From assembly GCF_945957355.1 (NCBI RefSeq), contig NZ_CAMFKM010000006.1, forward strand, positions 248,001-312,000: 64,000 bases of DNA. Direction: 5' to 3'. The notes under the pieces were generated by a model. That model ran no database searches, was not told the DNA's origin, and saw nothing but the letters and a program-made list of their open reading frames with translations. Shown one piece after another: positions 56,211 to 64,000 of the stretch. The position numbers and the translations under genes are program-made. The DNA comes from an uncultured Reyranella sp. Its GTDB lineage: Bacteria > Pseudomonadota > Alphaproteobacteria > Reyranellales > Reyranellaceae. How positions within the stretch are numbered: the first letter of the stretch is position 1; each line of letters begins with the position of its first letter.

Positions 56211-57139
56211 GCGCGTCGATGTTCCGGAAGGCGCTTCTCGCCCTCCTCGTGGCAAGCGGCCTGGCCATTGCCCTCGTGACGGGTGCCTCGGCCCAATCCG
56301 CGAAGCCGGAGGGCTTCGCAACGCCCGAGGCGGCCGCCAATGCGCTAACCGACGCCATCAGGCGCGACGACAGCAAGGCCGTCGGTGCGATCCTCGGCAG
56401 CGGCTGGCGCGACATCGTGCTGGGCCGGCCGGAGGACGAGGAGCGGCTGCGCGAAAAGTTCCTCGAAGCCTGGGACACGAGCCACAAGATCGTCGTCGAC
56501 GGCAACAAGGCGACGATCGAAGCCGGCACCACCGGCTGGACGGGGCCCATTCCGATCGTCAGGGACGGCGACCAGTGGCGCTTCGACGTCGAGGCGGGCC
56601 GCAAGGAAATCACCGCACGCCGTATCGGCCGCAACGAACTGTCGGTCATCCAGAGCCTGCTGGCGCTGGTCGATGCGGAGCACGAATACGCCGCACTCGA
56701 TCCGATGAAGGTCGGTGCACCGGTCTATGCGCGGCGACTGCTCAGCTCGCCGGGCAAGAAAGATGGGCTCTACTGGGATGTAGCTCCAGGCGAGCCCCAG
56801 AGCCCGATCGGCCCCGCCCTCGCGACCGCCCAGGCCCAGGGCCAGGGCGGCACCGAAGACGGCTACTACGGCTACCGCTTTCGCCTCCTCTACGCCCAGG
56901 GCCCGGAGGCGCCGGGCGGCGCGTACGATTATCTCGTGAAAGGGCGCATGATTGGCGGCTTTGCCATCCTCGCCTGGCCGGTCCGCTACGATGACACCGG
57001 CGTGATGACCTTCATGGTGAACCAGGACGGTGTCGTCTATGAGCAGGACCTCGGCCCCGACACGGCAACCAAGGCCGCCGCGATCACCGTCTACAATCCG
57101 GACAAGGGCTGGGAGAAGGCCGACATGACCCCGCCCTGA
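56207..57139 (+). CDS. DUF2950-domain exported protein
   Basis: This 310-residue protein has a Sec signal (FRKALLALLVASGLAIALV, cleavage at ASA). The mature protein shows the DUF2950 landmarks FATPEAAANALTDAIRRDD, EDGYYGYRFRLLYAQGP and GGFAILAWPVRYDDTGVMTF. Function is unknown; the DUF3300-DUF2950 order is recalled from other proteobacteria, and translation here is coupled through ATGA. The C-terminus ends DKGWEKADMTPP. Confidence 0.9.
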   Translation: MSASMFRKALLALLVASGLAIALVTGASAQSAKPEGFATPEAAANALTDAIRRDDSKAVGAILGSGWRDIVLGRPEDEERLREKFLEAWDTSHKIVVDGNKATIEAGTTGWTGPIPIVRDGDQWRFDVEAGRKEITARRIGRNELSVIQSLLALVDAEHEYAALDPMKVGAPVYARRLLSSPGKKDGLYWDVAPGEPQSPIGPALATAQAQGQGGTEDGYYGYRFRLLYAQGPEAPGGAYDYLVKGRMIGGFAILAWPVRYDDTGVMTFMVNQDGVVYEQDLGPDTATKAAAITVYNPDKGWEKADMTPP

Positions 57140-57148
57140 CGGCGGACG

Positions 57149-57508
57149 CTACTGGCTGCGGCCGTCCCAGTCCTTCGGACTGAGTTTGTCGACGTCTATT
57201 CCTTCGACGCAGCGAAGGTTGATCCCGACGGTGGGCGTGCCATCCGGCATCGTCCCCTCGGCATAGCTCTCGATGCCGCACCGGGTACAGAAGCGGTGGT
57301 GCAGCGACTTCTTGCCGAACTGGTAGTCACCCTGCTCGGCCGCTCCCGACTTCAACTTGAAGCTGGCCTTCGGCGCGAAGGCCCATACGGCGCCGAGCCG
57401 CGTACAGATCGAGCAATTGCACTTCAGTGCGCCGGAGACGTCGAGATCGACGTCAAAGGCGACGGCGCCGCAATGGCAGCTTCCGGAATAGGACATCGTC
57501 TCCGGCAT
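57149..57508 (-). CDS. GFA-family (glutathione-dependent formaldehyde-activating-like) protein
   Basis: This 119-residue zinc protein has cysteine clusters GSCHCGAVAF, KCNCSICTRLGAVW and HRFCTRCGIESYAEG, the three blocks of the GFA/CENP-V fold. Despite the family name, most members are not proven to act on formaldehyde. ATG 57508 (MPETMSYSG) is preferred, with GGAGG 5 bases upstream; ATG 57520 is in frame. It is convergent with the DUF2950 gene (9 bases between stops). Glutathione genes elsewhere in the window are consistent with its family name but prove nothing. Confidence 0.85.
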   Translation of the reverse strand: MPETMSYSGSCHCGAVAFDVDLDVSGALKCNCSICTRLGAVWAFAPKASFKLKSGAAEQGDYQFGKKSLHHRFCTRCGIESYAEGTMPDGTPTVGINLRCVEGIDVDKLSPKDWDGRSQ

Positions 57509-57614
57509 ATGGTCCTCCATCCTGTGTGGCAGCGCTAAACGCGCCGGCCCTTCAACGGATGCCTAGAGTCTTTCCGACTGACACTGAATCATAGCAGTCT
57601 TCCTAAAAAACCAC

Positions 57615-57720
57615 CTCACCCTGCGGAGCGCTCCGCAGGAGCGCATCTCGAAGGATGGGCACGAGCACCGCGTCTGTTGTTCATCCTTCGAGACGGCCCT
57701 TCGGGCCTACTCAGGATGAG
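57615..57720. repeat. Palindromic intergenic element (CATCCTTCGAGACG type)
   Basis: The left half contains the perfect palindrome CTGCGGAGCGCTCCGCAG and TCTCGAAGGATG; the right half has CATCCTTCGAGACGGCCC and GGGCC, then CTCAGGATGAG. The two halves are imperfect reverse complements, so the whole unit folds as one long hairpin. It resembles abundant dispersed repeats in Bradyrhizobium-like genomes. It lies 31 bases past the phnY stop and fills most of the 57521-57751 gap; nothing else is seen there. Confidence 0.8.
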
Positions 57721-57751
57721 ATGTTGTGTGTGAACTCGAAGCGGAAAGACT

Positions 57752-59206
57752 CTAGCCCGGCCAGGGCAGCGACCAGGTCTTTACATTGGTGAAGCTCTTC
57801 ATCGCCTCGAGCACGCCCTCCTTGTAGCCGAGGCCCGAATCCTTGATGCCGCCGAACGGCGACATCTCGATGCGGTAGCCGGGCACTTCCCAGACGTTCA
57901 CCGTGCCGACCTGCAGTTCGTCGACGAACTTCGTGATGTAGTCGAGACGATCCGTGCAGACGCCCGACGACAGGCCGTAGGCCGTGCCGTTGGAGACCTG
58001 GATGGCGTGGCTGATGTCTCTCACGCGGATGATCGGAATCGCCGGGCCGAAGGTTTCCTCGCGCACCAGCTCGGCCTGCGGATCGACGTGGTCGACGACG
58101 GTGGGCGGGAAGAGCGCGCCCCGGCGGTCGTTGCCGTGCAGCAGCTTCGCACCGTACTTCGCCACCGCCTCGCTCACCCTGTTCTGGAACAGCGTCGCCG
58201 CGCGTTCGTGGATCACGGTGCCGACATCGGTCTCGGGATCGAGCGGATCGCCGGCCTTCAGCTTCTTCGCCTTGGCGAGTACCCGCTCGACGAAGGCATC
58301 GGCCACCTTGTCGACGACCAGAATGCGCTTCACGGCGGTGCAGCGCTGGCCGGAATTCTTGGTGGCGCCCGCGACGGCCAGCTCGGCTGCCTTGTCGAGG
58401 TCGGCATCCTCCATGACGATCAGCGGGTCGTTGCCGCCCAGTTCGAGGACGATGCGCTTGTAGCCCGCCTTCTCGGCAATGTACTTGCCGACGCGGACCG
58501 AGCCCGTGAACGTGACGAGGTCGGAACGCGGATCGACGATCATCGCGTCGCCGATGTCGGACGGATTGCCGGTGATGACCGACAGCATTTCCGGCGGCAG
58601 ACCCGCCTCGTAGAGCGTGTCCGCCAGGAACAGCGCCGTGAGCGGCGTCAGCTCGGTGGGCTTCAGCACGACGCAATTGTTGGTCGCGAAGGCCGGCGCC
58701 AGCTTGTGCGCCACCATGTTGAGCGGATGGTTGAACGGCGTGATCGCCGAGATCGCGTTCAGCGGCTGACGCAGGGTGAAGATCTTGCGCGACTTGCCGT
58801 GCGGGGTGAGGTCGCAGGAGAAGGTCTGCCCATCGTCCAGCATGCAGAGCTGGCCCGCGAAGGTGAAGACGTCGTAGGCGCGGCCGACCTCGTAGAGCGA
58901 GTCCTTCAGGCAGAGCCCCGACTCCAGGGTAATCAGGCGCGACAGCTCTTCCTTGCGCGAGACCAGAAGGTCGGCCGTCTTCAGCAGGATCTGCTGGCGC
59001 TGATACCGGGTGAGCTTCGGCTTGTAGTCGTGGGCGATCTGGAACGCCTCGGCCACCAGTTCGGGCGTGGCGCGCGGCACGGTGCCGACCAGGCGATTGT
59101 CCCAGGGGAAGCGCACTTCGAGGCGCGCCTTGGTCTCGACCTTCTTCCCCGCGATGCGGAGATATTCATGCCGGACGTCGGAGCCGGTGCGGGTGATGGT
59201 GTCCAT
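57752..59206 (-). CDS. phnY: Phosphonoacetaldehyde dehydrogenase
   Basis: This 484-residue NAD(P)-dependent aldehyde dehydrogenase oxidises phosphonoacetaldehyde to phosphonoacetate. It has [35 protein letters not shown], the general base in [17 protein letters not shown], and the catalytic Cys in [15 protein letters not shown]. Position next to phnA and phnW fixes the likely role; the fold itself is common to many ALDHs. It starts 9 bases after the phnA stop and ends the cluster, followed by a palindromic repeat. Confidence 0.93.
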   Translation of the reverse strand: MDTITRTGSDVRHEYLRIAGKKVETKARLEVRFPWDNRLVGTVPRATPELVAEAFQIAHDYKPKLTRYQRQQILLKTADLLVSRKEELSRLITLESGLCLKDSLYEVGRAYDVFTFAGQLCMLDDGQTFSCDLTPHGKSRKIFTLRQPLNAISAITPFNHPLNMVAHKLAPAFATNNCVVLKPTELTPLTALFLADTLYEAGLPPEMLSVITGNPSDIGDAMIVDPRSDLVTFTGSVRVGKYIAEKAGYKRIVLELGGNDPLIVMEDADLDKAAELAVAGATKNSGQRCTAVKRILVVDKVADAFVERVLAKAKKLKAGDPLDPETDVGTVIHERAATLFQNRVSEAVAKYGAKLLHGNDRRGALFPPTVVDHVDPQAELVREETFGPAIPIIRVRDISHAIQVSNGTAYGLSSGVCTDRLDYITKFVDELQVGTVNVWEVPGYRIEMSPFGGIKDSGLGYKEGVLEAMKSFTNVKTWSLPWPG

Positions 59207-59215
59207 GAAACTCTC

Positions 59216-60472
59216 TCAGGCGACGAGGTTGAGGGCGAGGTCGAAGGCGTCGAAATTGCGCCAGCGATGCGCACCCGTGTCGCCGCTCGCGAGCCTGCGG
59301 TTGCACAGCAGCGGCACGCGCTGCTCGGAGACGCCGCCATGGCTGCGCAGCGGCTCGGTGAGGCCCGAGAGATCGTGTCGCAAGGCCGAGGTGCCCAGCA
59401 CCTTGTGCTTGGTCGAGACGACGATGAGATCGCCCAGGCGATCGGCCGGTAGCTCGAAGCTTGCCGCCGCCTCTTCCTTGGTGAGCGCCGCCTCGATGCC
59501 CGGCATCGCCTTCAGCCTGGCGGCCCACTCCGTCGGATTGGTGCAATAGACGACTGCAAAGGAGCCCAGTGCGCCGTGATGCACGACATAAGGATCGGTG
59601 ATCGGCAGGATGACGCGGGCCTTGTCCTTGCCCACCCAGCCGTCGAACAGGTCCTGCAGGTAGATGACGTCGGGCTGGCCGTCGCTGCCGAACTTGGCGT
59701 TCATGCCATGGTCGGCCGTGATAACGATGGTACAGCCCATGGTGTCGAGCTGGGCAAGATAGCCGTCCATCATGGCGTAGAAGGCATTGGCGACCGGCGT
59801 GCCCGGCGCATGCTTGTGCTGGATGTAGTCAGTGGTCGACAGATACATGATTTGCGGCCGGTCCCTCTCCATCAGCTTGACGCCGGCGGCGAACACGAAC
59901 TCCGAGAGGCCGGCGCTGTAGACGTCCGGCACGCCCATGCCCACCAGTTCGTTCACATGGTCGATGCCATTGTCGGCCAGGGTCGCCTTGTCCGACTTCT
60001 CCGACGAGAAGGAGCAGGCCTTGCCGGCGCCCAGTTCGAGCCCCTTGCCCAGCAGGCCGCGCAGCTTGTCCTTGGCGGTGATGACCGCGATACGGCAGCC
60101 GGCGCGCTGGAAGGCGGGGAACAGCGTCTCGACCCGCAGGAACTTCGGATCGTTCATCATCACTTCCTTGCCCGTCTCGGGATCGAGGAAGTAGTTGCCG
60201 CAGATCCCATGGACGGCCGGCGGACGGCCGGTGACGATCGACAGGTTGTTCGGATTGGTGAAGCTCGGCACCACGCACTCGCCGACCAGGTTCGTGCCCT
60301 CTTTCAGGACCTTGGCGAACCATGGTGCCTGCCCCGCCTCGACGGCGCGCTCGATGTAACCGGGCTCAGATCCGTCGACGCAGACCACGACGACGGGCTG
60401 CTTGGGCAGACGGTAGCTGCGGCCGTTGACGGAGATGTCGCCGCCGCTGACGTTGATGCTGTCGGGTGCCAT
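59216..60472 (-). CDS. phnA: Phosphonoacetate hydrolase
   Basis: This 418-residue alkaline-phosphatase-superfamily enzyme cleaves phosphonoacetate to acetate and phosphate. Metal residues are visible in VVVCVDGSEPGYIERA (Asp), SFTNPNNLSIVTGRPPA (nucleophile Thr), TTDYIQHKHAPGTP (Asp/His) and ITADHGMNAKFG (Asp-His pair). Length is typical. The start is 11 bases after phnW, so tightly coupled. With PhnW and PhnY it completes a hydrolytic route from AEP that does not need C-P lyase. Confidence 0.95.
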   Translation of the reverse strand: MAPDSINVSGGDISVNGRSYRLPKQPVVVVCVDGSEPGYIERAVEAGQAPWFAKVLKEGTNLVGECVVPSFTNPNNLSIVTGRPPAVHGICGNYFLDPETGKEVMMNDPKFLRVETLFPAFQRAGCRIAVITAKDKLRGLLGKGLELGAGKACSFSSEKSDKATLADNGIDHVNELVGMGVPDVYSAGLSEFVFAAGVKLMERDRPQIMYLSTTDYIQHKHAPGTPVANAFYAMMDGYLAQLDTMGCTIVITADHGMNAKFGSDGQPDVIYLQDLFDGWVGKDKARVILPITDPYVVHHGALGSFAVVYCTNPTEWAARLKAMPGIEAALTKEEAAASFELPADRLGDLIVVSTKHKVLGTSALRHDLSGLTEPLRSHGGVSEQRVPLLCNRRLASGDTGAHRWRNFDAFDLALNLVA

Positions 60473-60483
60473 GTCCTGTTCCC

Positions 60484-61635
60484 CTATTCTGCCGCCAGTG
60501 CCGGGCCGCCGTTGGTCACCCGCATCTCGTCCAGCACCTCGCGGACCGCCGCCAGGGCGCCGCGCATATGATCGGCGTTGAGGCGCCCGATGCAGCCCAT
60601 GCGGAACGAATCCGCCACGGTGAGCTTGCCCGGATAGATCACGTAGCCGCGGTCCTTGAGCCCGTCATAGAAGCGCTGGAAGACGAACTTCGGATCGGTC
60701 GGCATGTGGAAGGTGACGATGATCGGCGCCTGCAGGTCGTTCGGCAGCAACGTCCTGAAACCCATGGCGCGCATGCCGTCGATCAGGACCGTGGCATTCT
60801 CCCGATAGCGCTTGCCACGGCCTGCCACGCCGCCTTCGGCCGCGTGCTCCTCGATCGCCTTGCCCAGCGCCACGATGACGTGGATCGGCGGCGTGAAACG
60901 GTACTGGCCCGTCTTCGCGAAGCCCTCGGCCTGGTCGAACAAGTCGAGCACCAGCGTGGTCGCATTGCCCTTGCATTCGGCGAGGGCGGCATTGCGGCAG
61001 ACGACGAAGCCGAGGCCCGGCACGCCTTCGAGGCACTTGTTCGAGGAGGCCGCGAGCGCGTCGTAGTGGACGTTGCGGGCATCGATCTCGATCGCGCCGA
61101 AGGCCGACATCGAATCGACCAGCAGGCGGCGGCCCTGCTTCTTCACCAGGGCGGCGATCTCCACGATCGGGTTGAGGATGCCCGACGTGGTCTCGCAATG
61201 GACGGCGAAGACGTGCGTGATCGCCTTGTCGTCGACGAGAATCTTCTCGAGCCTGGCGAGATCGGGGGGCGTGTCTTCCGGCGTTTCGTAGGTCGCGACC
61301 GCGCGGCCGGCGATCTCGGCGATCTTCTTCGCGCGCTGACCATAGGCGCCGTTGATCACGACCAGCAGCTTGCCGGACTTCGGCACGAAGGTCGTGATCA
61401 TCGCCTCCACGGCGAAGGTGCCGGAGCCCTGCACCGGCACGGTCACATGCGTGCCCTGACCGCCGGCCAGTTCGACGATCTTCTCCAGCACCATCTTGTT
61501 GATGGCGATGAAGCCCTGATCGCGCGAGCCCCAGTCGTGGACCATTGCCTGCTTCACGCTGGCAGACGTGGTGAGCGGGCCGGGCGTCAGCAGCAGCGGA
61601 TCGCCGGTTTCGGAGGCAGCAGGCTTGATGTTCAT
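60484..61635 (-). CDS. phnW: 2-Aminoethylphosphonate-pyruvate transaminase
   Basis: This 383-residue class V PLP aminotransferase converts AEP and pyruvate to phosphonoacetaldehyde and alanine. N-terminal DPLLLTPGPLTTSASVK and the acid/cofactor region LLVDSMSAFGAIEID are followed by the Schiff-base Lys in ASSNKCLEGVPGLGFV. GSGTFAVEAMITTFVP lies in the phosphate-binding region. It is the first gene of the phnW-phnA-phnY operon and divergent from a LysR gene; the regulatory gap is 73 bases. Confidence 0.95.
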   Translation of the reverse strand: MNIKPAASETGDPLLLTPGPLTTSASVKQAMVHDWGSRDQGFIAINKMVLEKIVELAGGQGTHVTVPVQGSGTFAVEAMITTFVPKSGKLLVVINGAYGQRAKKIAEIAGRAVATYETPEDTPPDLARLEKILVDDKAITHVFAVHCETTSGILNPIVEIAALVKKQGRRLLVDSMSAFGAIEIDARNVHYDALAASSNKCLEGVPGLGFVVCRNAALAECKGNATTLVLDLFDQAEGFAKTGQYRFTPPIHVIVALGKAIEEHAAEGGVAGRGKRYRENATVLIDGMRAMGFRTLLPNDLQAPIIVTFHMPTDPKFVFQRFYDGLKDRGYVIYPGKLTVADSFRMGCIGRLNADHMRGALAAVREVLDEMRVTNGGPALAAE

Positions 61636-61683
61636 GGCGCGGATGATCGGCTCGCTGTGTCTATCCGTCCAGTATATAATTCA

Positions 61684-61707
61684 TATGTTAACTATTGGTT
61701 TATCATA
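61684..61707. promoter_or_regulatory. Candidate LysR-type operator between phnW and lysR
   Basis: An imperfect dyad, TATGTTAAC-N5-GTTTATCATA, lies just before the LysR ATG (61709). Its AT richness stands out. On the phnW side a -10-like TATACT sits further downstream, with no good -35, as expected for an activator-dependent promoter. Position fits autorepression of lysR and activation of phnW. Confidence 0.5.
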
Positions 61708-61708
61708 T

Positions 61709-62575
61709 ATGACGCCCACCCAGCTCCGCGCCTTCCACCTCGTGGCCGAGGCCGGCTCCTTCTCGGCAGCGGCTCGCGCCTCCGGCCTCAGCCAACCCAA
61801 TCTCTCGGGCCAGGTCACGGCACTGGAGAAAGCCTATGGCGTGCACCTGTTCGACCGCCGCGGCCGCAGCGTCACCCCCACCGAGACGGGTCGGCAGCTC
61901 CACGGCGTCACGACGCGCCTATTCGCCCTCCAGGACGAGGCGCAAGCCCTCCTGCTGGGCGAGCAGGCCCTGACCCGCGGCCATCTACGCATCGCTGCCG
62001 ACTCCGCGCACCATGTGGTGCCGATCATGGCCGCGCTGCGGGAACGCGCCGGCGGGCTCACCTTCGCGCTTTCGATCGACAATTCGGCCGTCGTGTTGGA
62101 GCGCCTGCTGCGCCACGAGGCAGATGTCGCGGTGATGGCCAAGAGCCTCTCCGATCCGCGCCTGCACGCCGTTCGGTTGCGCACCGACCGGCTTGTCCTG
62201 TTCGCGCCGGCCGGCCATGCCCTCGGCAGACGCGGCCGCACGCCCCTCTCGGCACTGGCTGGCCAGGAGCTGGTGCTGCGCGAACGCGGCTCGATCACGC
62301 GGGAAGTGCTTGAACAGGCAATGGCGGCAGCCGATATCAGGCCCGCGTCGATTGTCGAGGTTCAGACCCGCGAAGGCGTGCGAGAGGCGGTGGCGGCCGG
62401 GTTCGGCGTCGGCGCGGTATTCGCGAGCGAACTCGGCGAGGATCGCCGCTTCCGCCGCATCACCATCACCGATCAGAATCTGGCGGTCGCGGAATATGCC
62501 GTGTGCCTGCAGGAGCGTCGGCGGGTCGCGCTCGTTCGTGCCTTCATGGATGAAGCGACGCGGCTGGCCGCCTGA
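61709..62575 (+). CDS. LysR-family regulator of phosphonate use
   Basis: This 288-residue regulator has an N-terminal winged HTH (MTPTQLRAFHLVAEAGSFSA, ASGLSQPNLSGQVTALEKAY, LFDRRGRSVTPTETG) and a C-terminal periplasmic-binding-like ligand domain from about residue 90. It lies divergent from phnW, so likely senses AEP or a derivative and activates phnWAY; this is inferred from layout. ATG 61709 matches LysR N-termini; in-frame starts upstream (61685, 61568) would overlap the operator and phnW. Confidence 0.87.
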   Translation: MTPTQLRAFHLVAEAGSFSAAARASGLSQPNLSGQVTALEKAYGVHLFDRRGRSVTPTETGRQLHGVTTRLFALQDEAQALLLGEQALTRGHLRIAADSAHHVVPIMAALRERAGGLTFALSIDNSAVVLERLLRHEADVAVMAKSLSDPRLHAVRLRTDRLVLFAPAGHALGRRGRTPLSALAGQELVLRERGSITREVLEQAMAAADIRPASIVEVQTREGVREAVAAGFGVGAVFASELGEDRRFRRITITDQNLAVAEYAVCLQERRRVALVRAFMDEATRLAA

Positions 62576-62594
62576 GGCAGCTCACGTAACAAAA

Positions 62595-62612
62595 ATGTCA
62601 AAAAACTTTCAT
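62595..62612 (+). promoter_or_regulatory. Candidate Pho box upstream of the Na/Pi cotransporter
   Basis: ATGTCAA-AAAA-CTTTCAT gives two 7-base half-sites resembling the PhoB consensus CTGTCAT, with the expected 4-base AT-rich spacer and an 11-base repeat period (5/7 and 6/7 matches). It is 33 bases before the ATG at 62645. A weaker third unit can be drawn upstream (ACGTAAC at 62584). Confidence 0.5.
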
Positions 62613-62644
62613 CGTCAAACGACGAGGCGTAGGATTCCCGAATC

Positions 62645-64000
62645 ATGCAAGGCATCGACACCATCCTGAACGTCCTCGGCAGCGTCTGCCTGCTGTTGTG
62701 GGGCGTGCGCATGGTGCGGACGGGCCTGACCCGCGCCTTCGGGGCAACCTTGCGCCGCGCCATCGGCGCCTGCTCGCGCAACCGCTTCACGGCCTTCACG
62801 GGCGGAGTCGTGCTGACGGGCGTGCTTCAGTCGAGCACCGCAACCGCCTTGCTGCTCGCCTCCTTCGCGGGACGCGGGCTGATCTCGCTGTCGATCGGGC
62901 TGGCAGTGATGCTGGGCGCGAATGTCGGCACGACGCTAACGGCACAGGTCCTGTCCTTCCCCCTCGGCTGGATCTCTCCGCTCATGATCGCGGGCGGCGT
63001 CATCGCCTTCCTGTCGAACAGCTCGGACAGGGCGCGCCATCTCGGCCGCGTCGCCATCGGCCTCGGCCTGATGCTGCTGTCGCTGCACCTGCTCGAAGCG
63101 GCCGCCCTGCCGCTGCGCTCGGCGCCGGCCTTCGTGGCCGTGCTGGAAGGGCTGCAGAACGAATATGTGATGGGCGTCCTCGTAGCGGCGGCCGCCACCT
63201 GGTTCATTCATTCCAGCCTCTCGACCGTGCTGCTGGTGATGTCCTTCGCCTCGAGCGGCATCATCGATCCCAAGCTCGGCATGGCAATGGTGATCGGCGC
63301 CAACATCGGCGGCGCGATCGCCCCCTATTTCGACCAGGCCGCGACCGATACCGAGGCGCGGCGCCTGCCGCTGGGCAACCTCATCACGCGGGTCGCGGTC
63401 GGCGTCGCCCTGCTGCCGTTCCTCGGCCAGTTTCACCAATGGCTGATGATGGTCGATCCGGCCCCCGGGCGGCTGCTCGTCAACTTCCACACCGCCTTCA
63501 GCGTGGTAGCCGCCATCGTCTTCCTGCCGCTGATCGATCCAGTGGCCGCGCTCTGCCGACGCCTGGTCCCAGACCGGCCACAGACCGACGACCCCGGCAA
63601 GCCGCGCAGCCTCGACCCCAACGTGCTCGACACGCCGGCCGAAGCGCTGGGCTGCGCGCTCCGGGAGACGCTCAATCTCGGCGACAGGGTCGCCGACATG
63701 CTGCGCCAGACCATGGACGTGTTCGAGAAGAACGACGCGCGCGCCATGAAGGCGATCGAGGCGGCGGACGATGCCGTCGACAGCCTCTACGAGGCCATCA
63801 AGCTCTACCTGATCCAGACTTCGCGGACCGAGCTGGGCGAAGAGGACGGCAAGCGCTACGTCGAGATCCTGACCTTCGTCACCAACCTCGAACATGCCGG
63901 CGACATCATCGACAAGAACCTGATGGAACTGGCGGCCAAGAAGATCAAGAATCGCTATGCCTTCTCGGCCGAGGGCACGGCGGAGCTGCGCGCCTTCCAC
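62645..64000 (+). CDS. Na/Pi cotransporter family protein (3' end missing)
   Basis: The visible 452 residues show the NptA/YjbB layout. The first inverted half has TGVLQSSTATALLLASF (QSST at 62-65) and the second has WFIHSSLSTVLLVMSF (about residue 189), the paired S-rich motifs of Na-phosphate cotransport. About eight spans are followed, from around residue 330, by a helical PhoU-like domain (LRETLNLGDRVADMLRQTM, EAADDAVDSLYEAIKLY). It moves phosphate, perhaps exporting excess as in YjbB. It lies next to phosphonate genes that release phosphate. The C-terminus runs off the window. Confidence 0.9.
   Translation, partial: MQGIDTILNVLGSVCLLLWGVRMVRTGLTRAFGATLRRAIGACSRNRFTAFTGGVVLTGVLQSSTATALLLASFAGRGLISLSIGLAVMLGANVGTTLTAQVLSFPLGWISPLMIAGGVIAFLSNSSDRARHLGRVAIGLGLMLLSLHLLEAAALPLRSAPAFVAVLEGLQNEYVMGVLVAAAATWFIHSSLSTVLLVMSFASSGIIDPKLGMAMVIGANIGGAIAPYFDQAATDTEARRLPLGNLITRVAVGVALLPFLGQFHQWLMMVDPAPGRLLVNFHTAFSVVAAIVFLPLIDPVAALCRRLVPDRPQTDDPGKPRSLDPNVLDTPAEALGCALRETLNLGDRVADMLRQTMDVFEKNDARAMKAIEAADDAVDSLYEAIKLYLIQTSRTELGEEDGKRYVEILTFVTNLEHAGDIIDKNLMELAAKKIKNRYAFSAEGTAELRAFH

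Overview
The window looks like a stretch of chromosome from a large-genome, GC-rich (roughly two thirds G+C by eye) alphaproteobacterium. Support comes from an ALAS-type hemA (C4 haem pathway), Tat-exported branched-chain-type binding proteins, an RpoE/ChrR-type sigma pair, a class II DAHP synthase, and several kinds of intergenic palindromic elements of the sort common in Rhodospirillales and Hyphomicrobiales. The genus cannot be fixed from sequence alone. The first gene (hemA) and the last (a Na/Pi cotransporter) run off the window edges.

Layout. 0-8 kb: hemA, an MFS carrier, a GST, nicotinate phosphoribosyltransferase, class II DAHP synthase, glutathione reductase and a secreted EF-hand protein. 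8-14.5 kb: a branched-chain-type ABC uptake system (livG-livF-livH-livM) ending in two tandem paralogous binding-protein genes, each followed by a near-identical terminator. 14.7-20 kb: a second secreted EF-hand protein, glmS and glmU (UDP-GlcNAc synthesis), gph and a tRNA-Val(CAC). 20-25.5 kb: an accessory block of cell-surface character, with a GT61-type glycosyltransferase, a sulfotransferase-like protein, a Tat-exported histidine phosphatase and an overlapping SGNH/GSCFA pair. That pair is bracketed by two decayed copies of the same phosphatase-to-MFS junction. 25.5-36.8 kb: MFS drug exporter, dihydroxyacetone kinase, an unusual peroxiredoxin-like/2OG-oxygenase fusion, TauD-type dioxygenase, M81 peptidase, AhpD-like protein, ChrR-like anti-sigma plus ECF sigma, M20 peptidase and Fe-ADH. 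36.9-41.3 kb: a likely operon of FAD amine/amino-acid oxidoreductase, class III aminotransferase, agmatinase-family ureohydrolase and alpha/beta hydrolase. 41.5-46.6 kb: a 2-aminoethylphosphonate (AEP)-type ABC transporter with a PrpF-like isomerase. 46.7-57.5 kb: MarR/NTF2 divergent pair, two PEP-mutase/isocitrate-lyase paralogues, a hydratase, a Baeyer-Villiger-type monooxygenase, RidA, rhodanese, a bile-acid-symporter-like carrier, a DUF3300/DUF2950 pair and a GFA protein. 57.7-64 kb: phnW-phnA-phnY with a divergent LysR regulator, then a Na/Pi cotransporter with a candidate Pho box.

How parts fit. The clearest physiological theme is phosphonate use. AEP would be imported by the 42.7-46.6 kb transporter and transaminated by PhnW to phosphonoacetaldehyde. 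PhnY would oxidise that to phosphonoacetate, and PhnA would hydrolyse it to acetate and phosphate. The NptA-type carrier next door moves phosphate. A second theme is nitrogen-rich organics: liv transport, ureohydrolase, aminotransferase, FAD oxidase, M20/M81 amidohydrolases. I did not find a CRISPR array, phage, intact insertion sequence or recognisable defence system. The most unusual structural observation is the double relic that brackets the SGNH/GSCFA genes.
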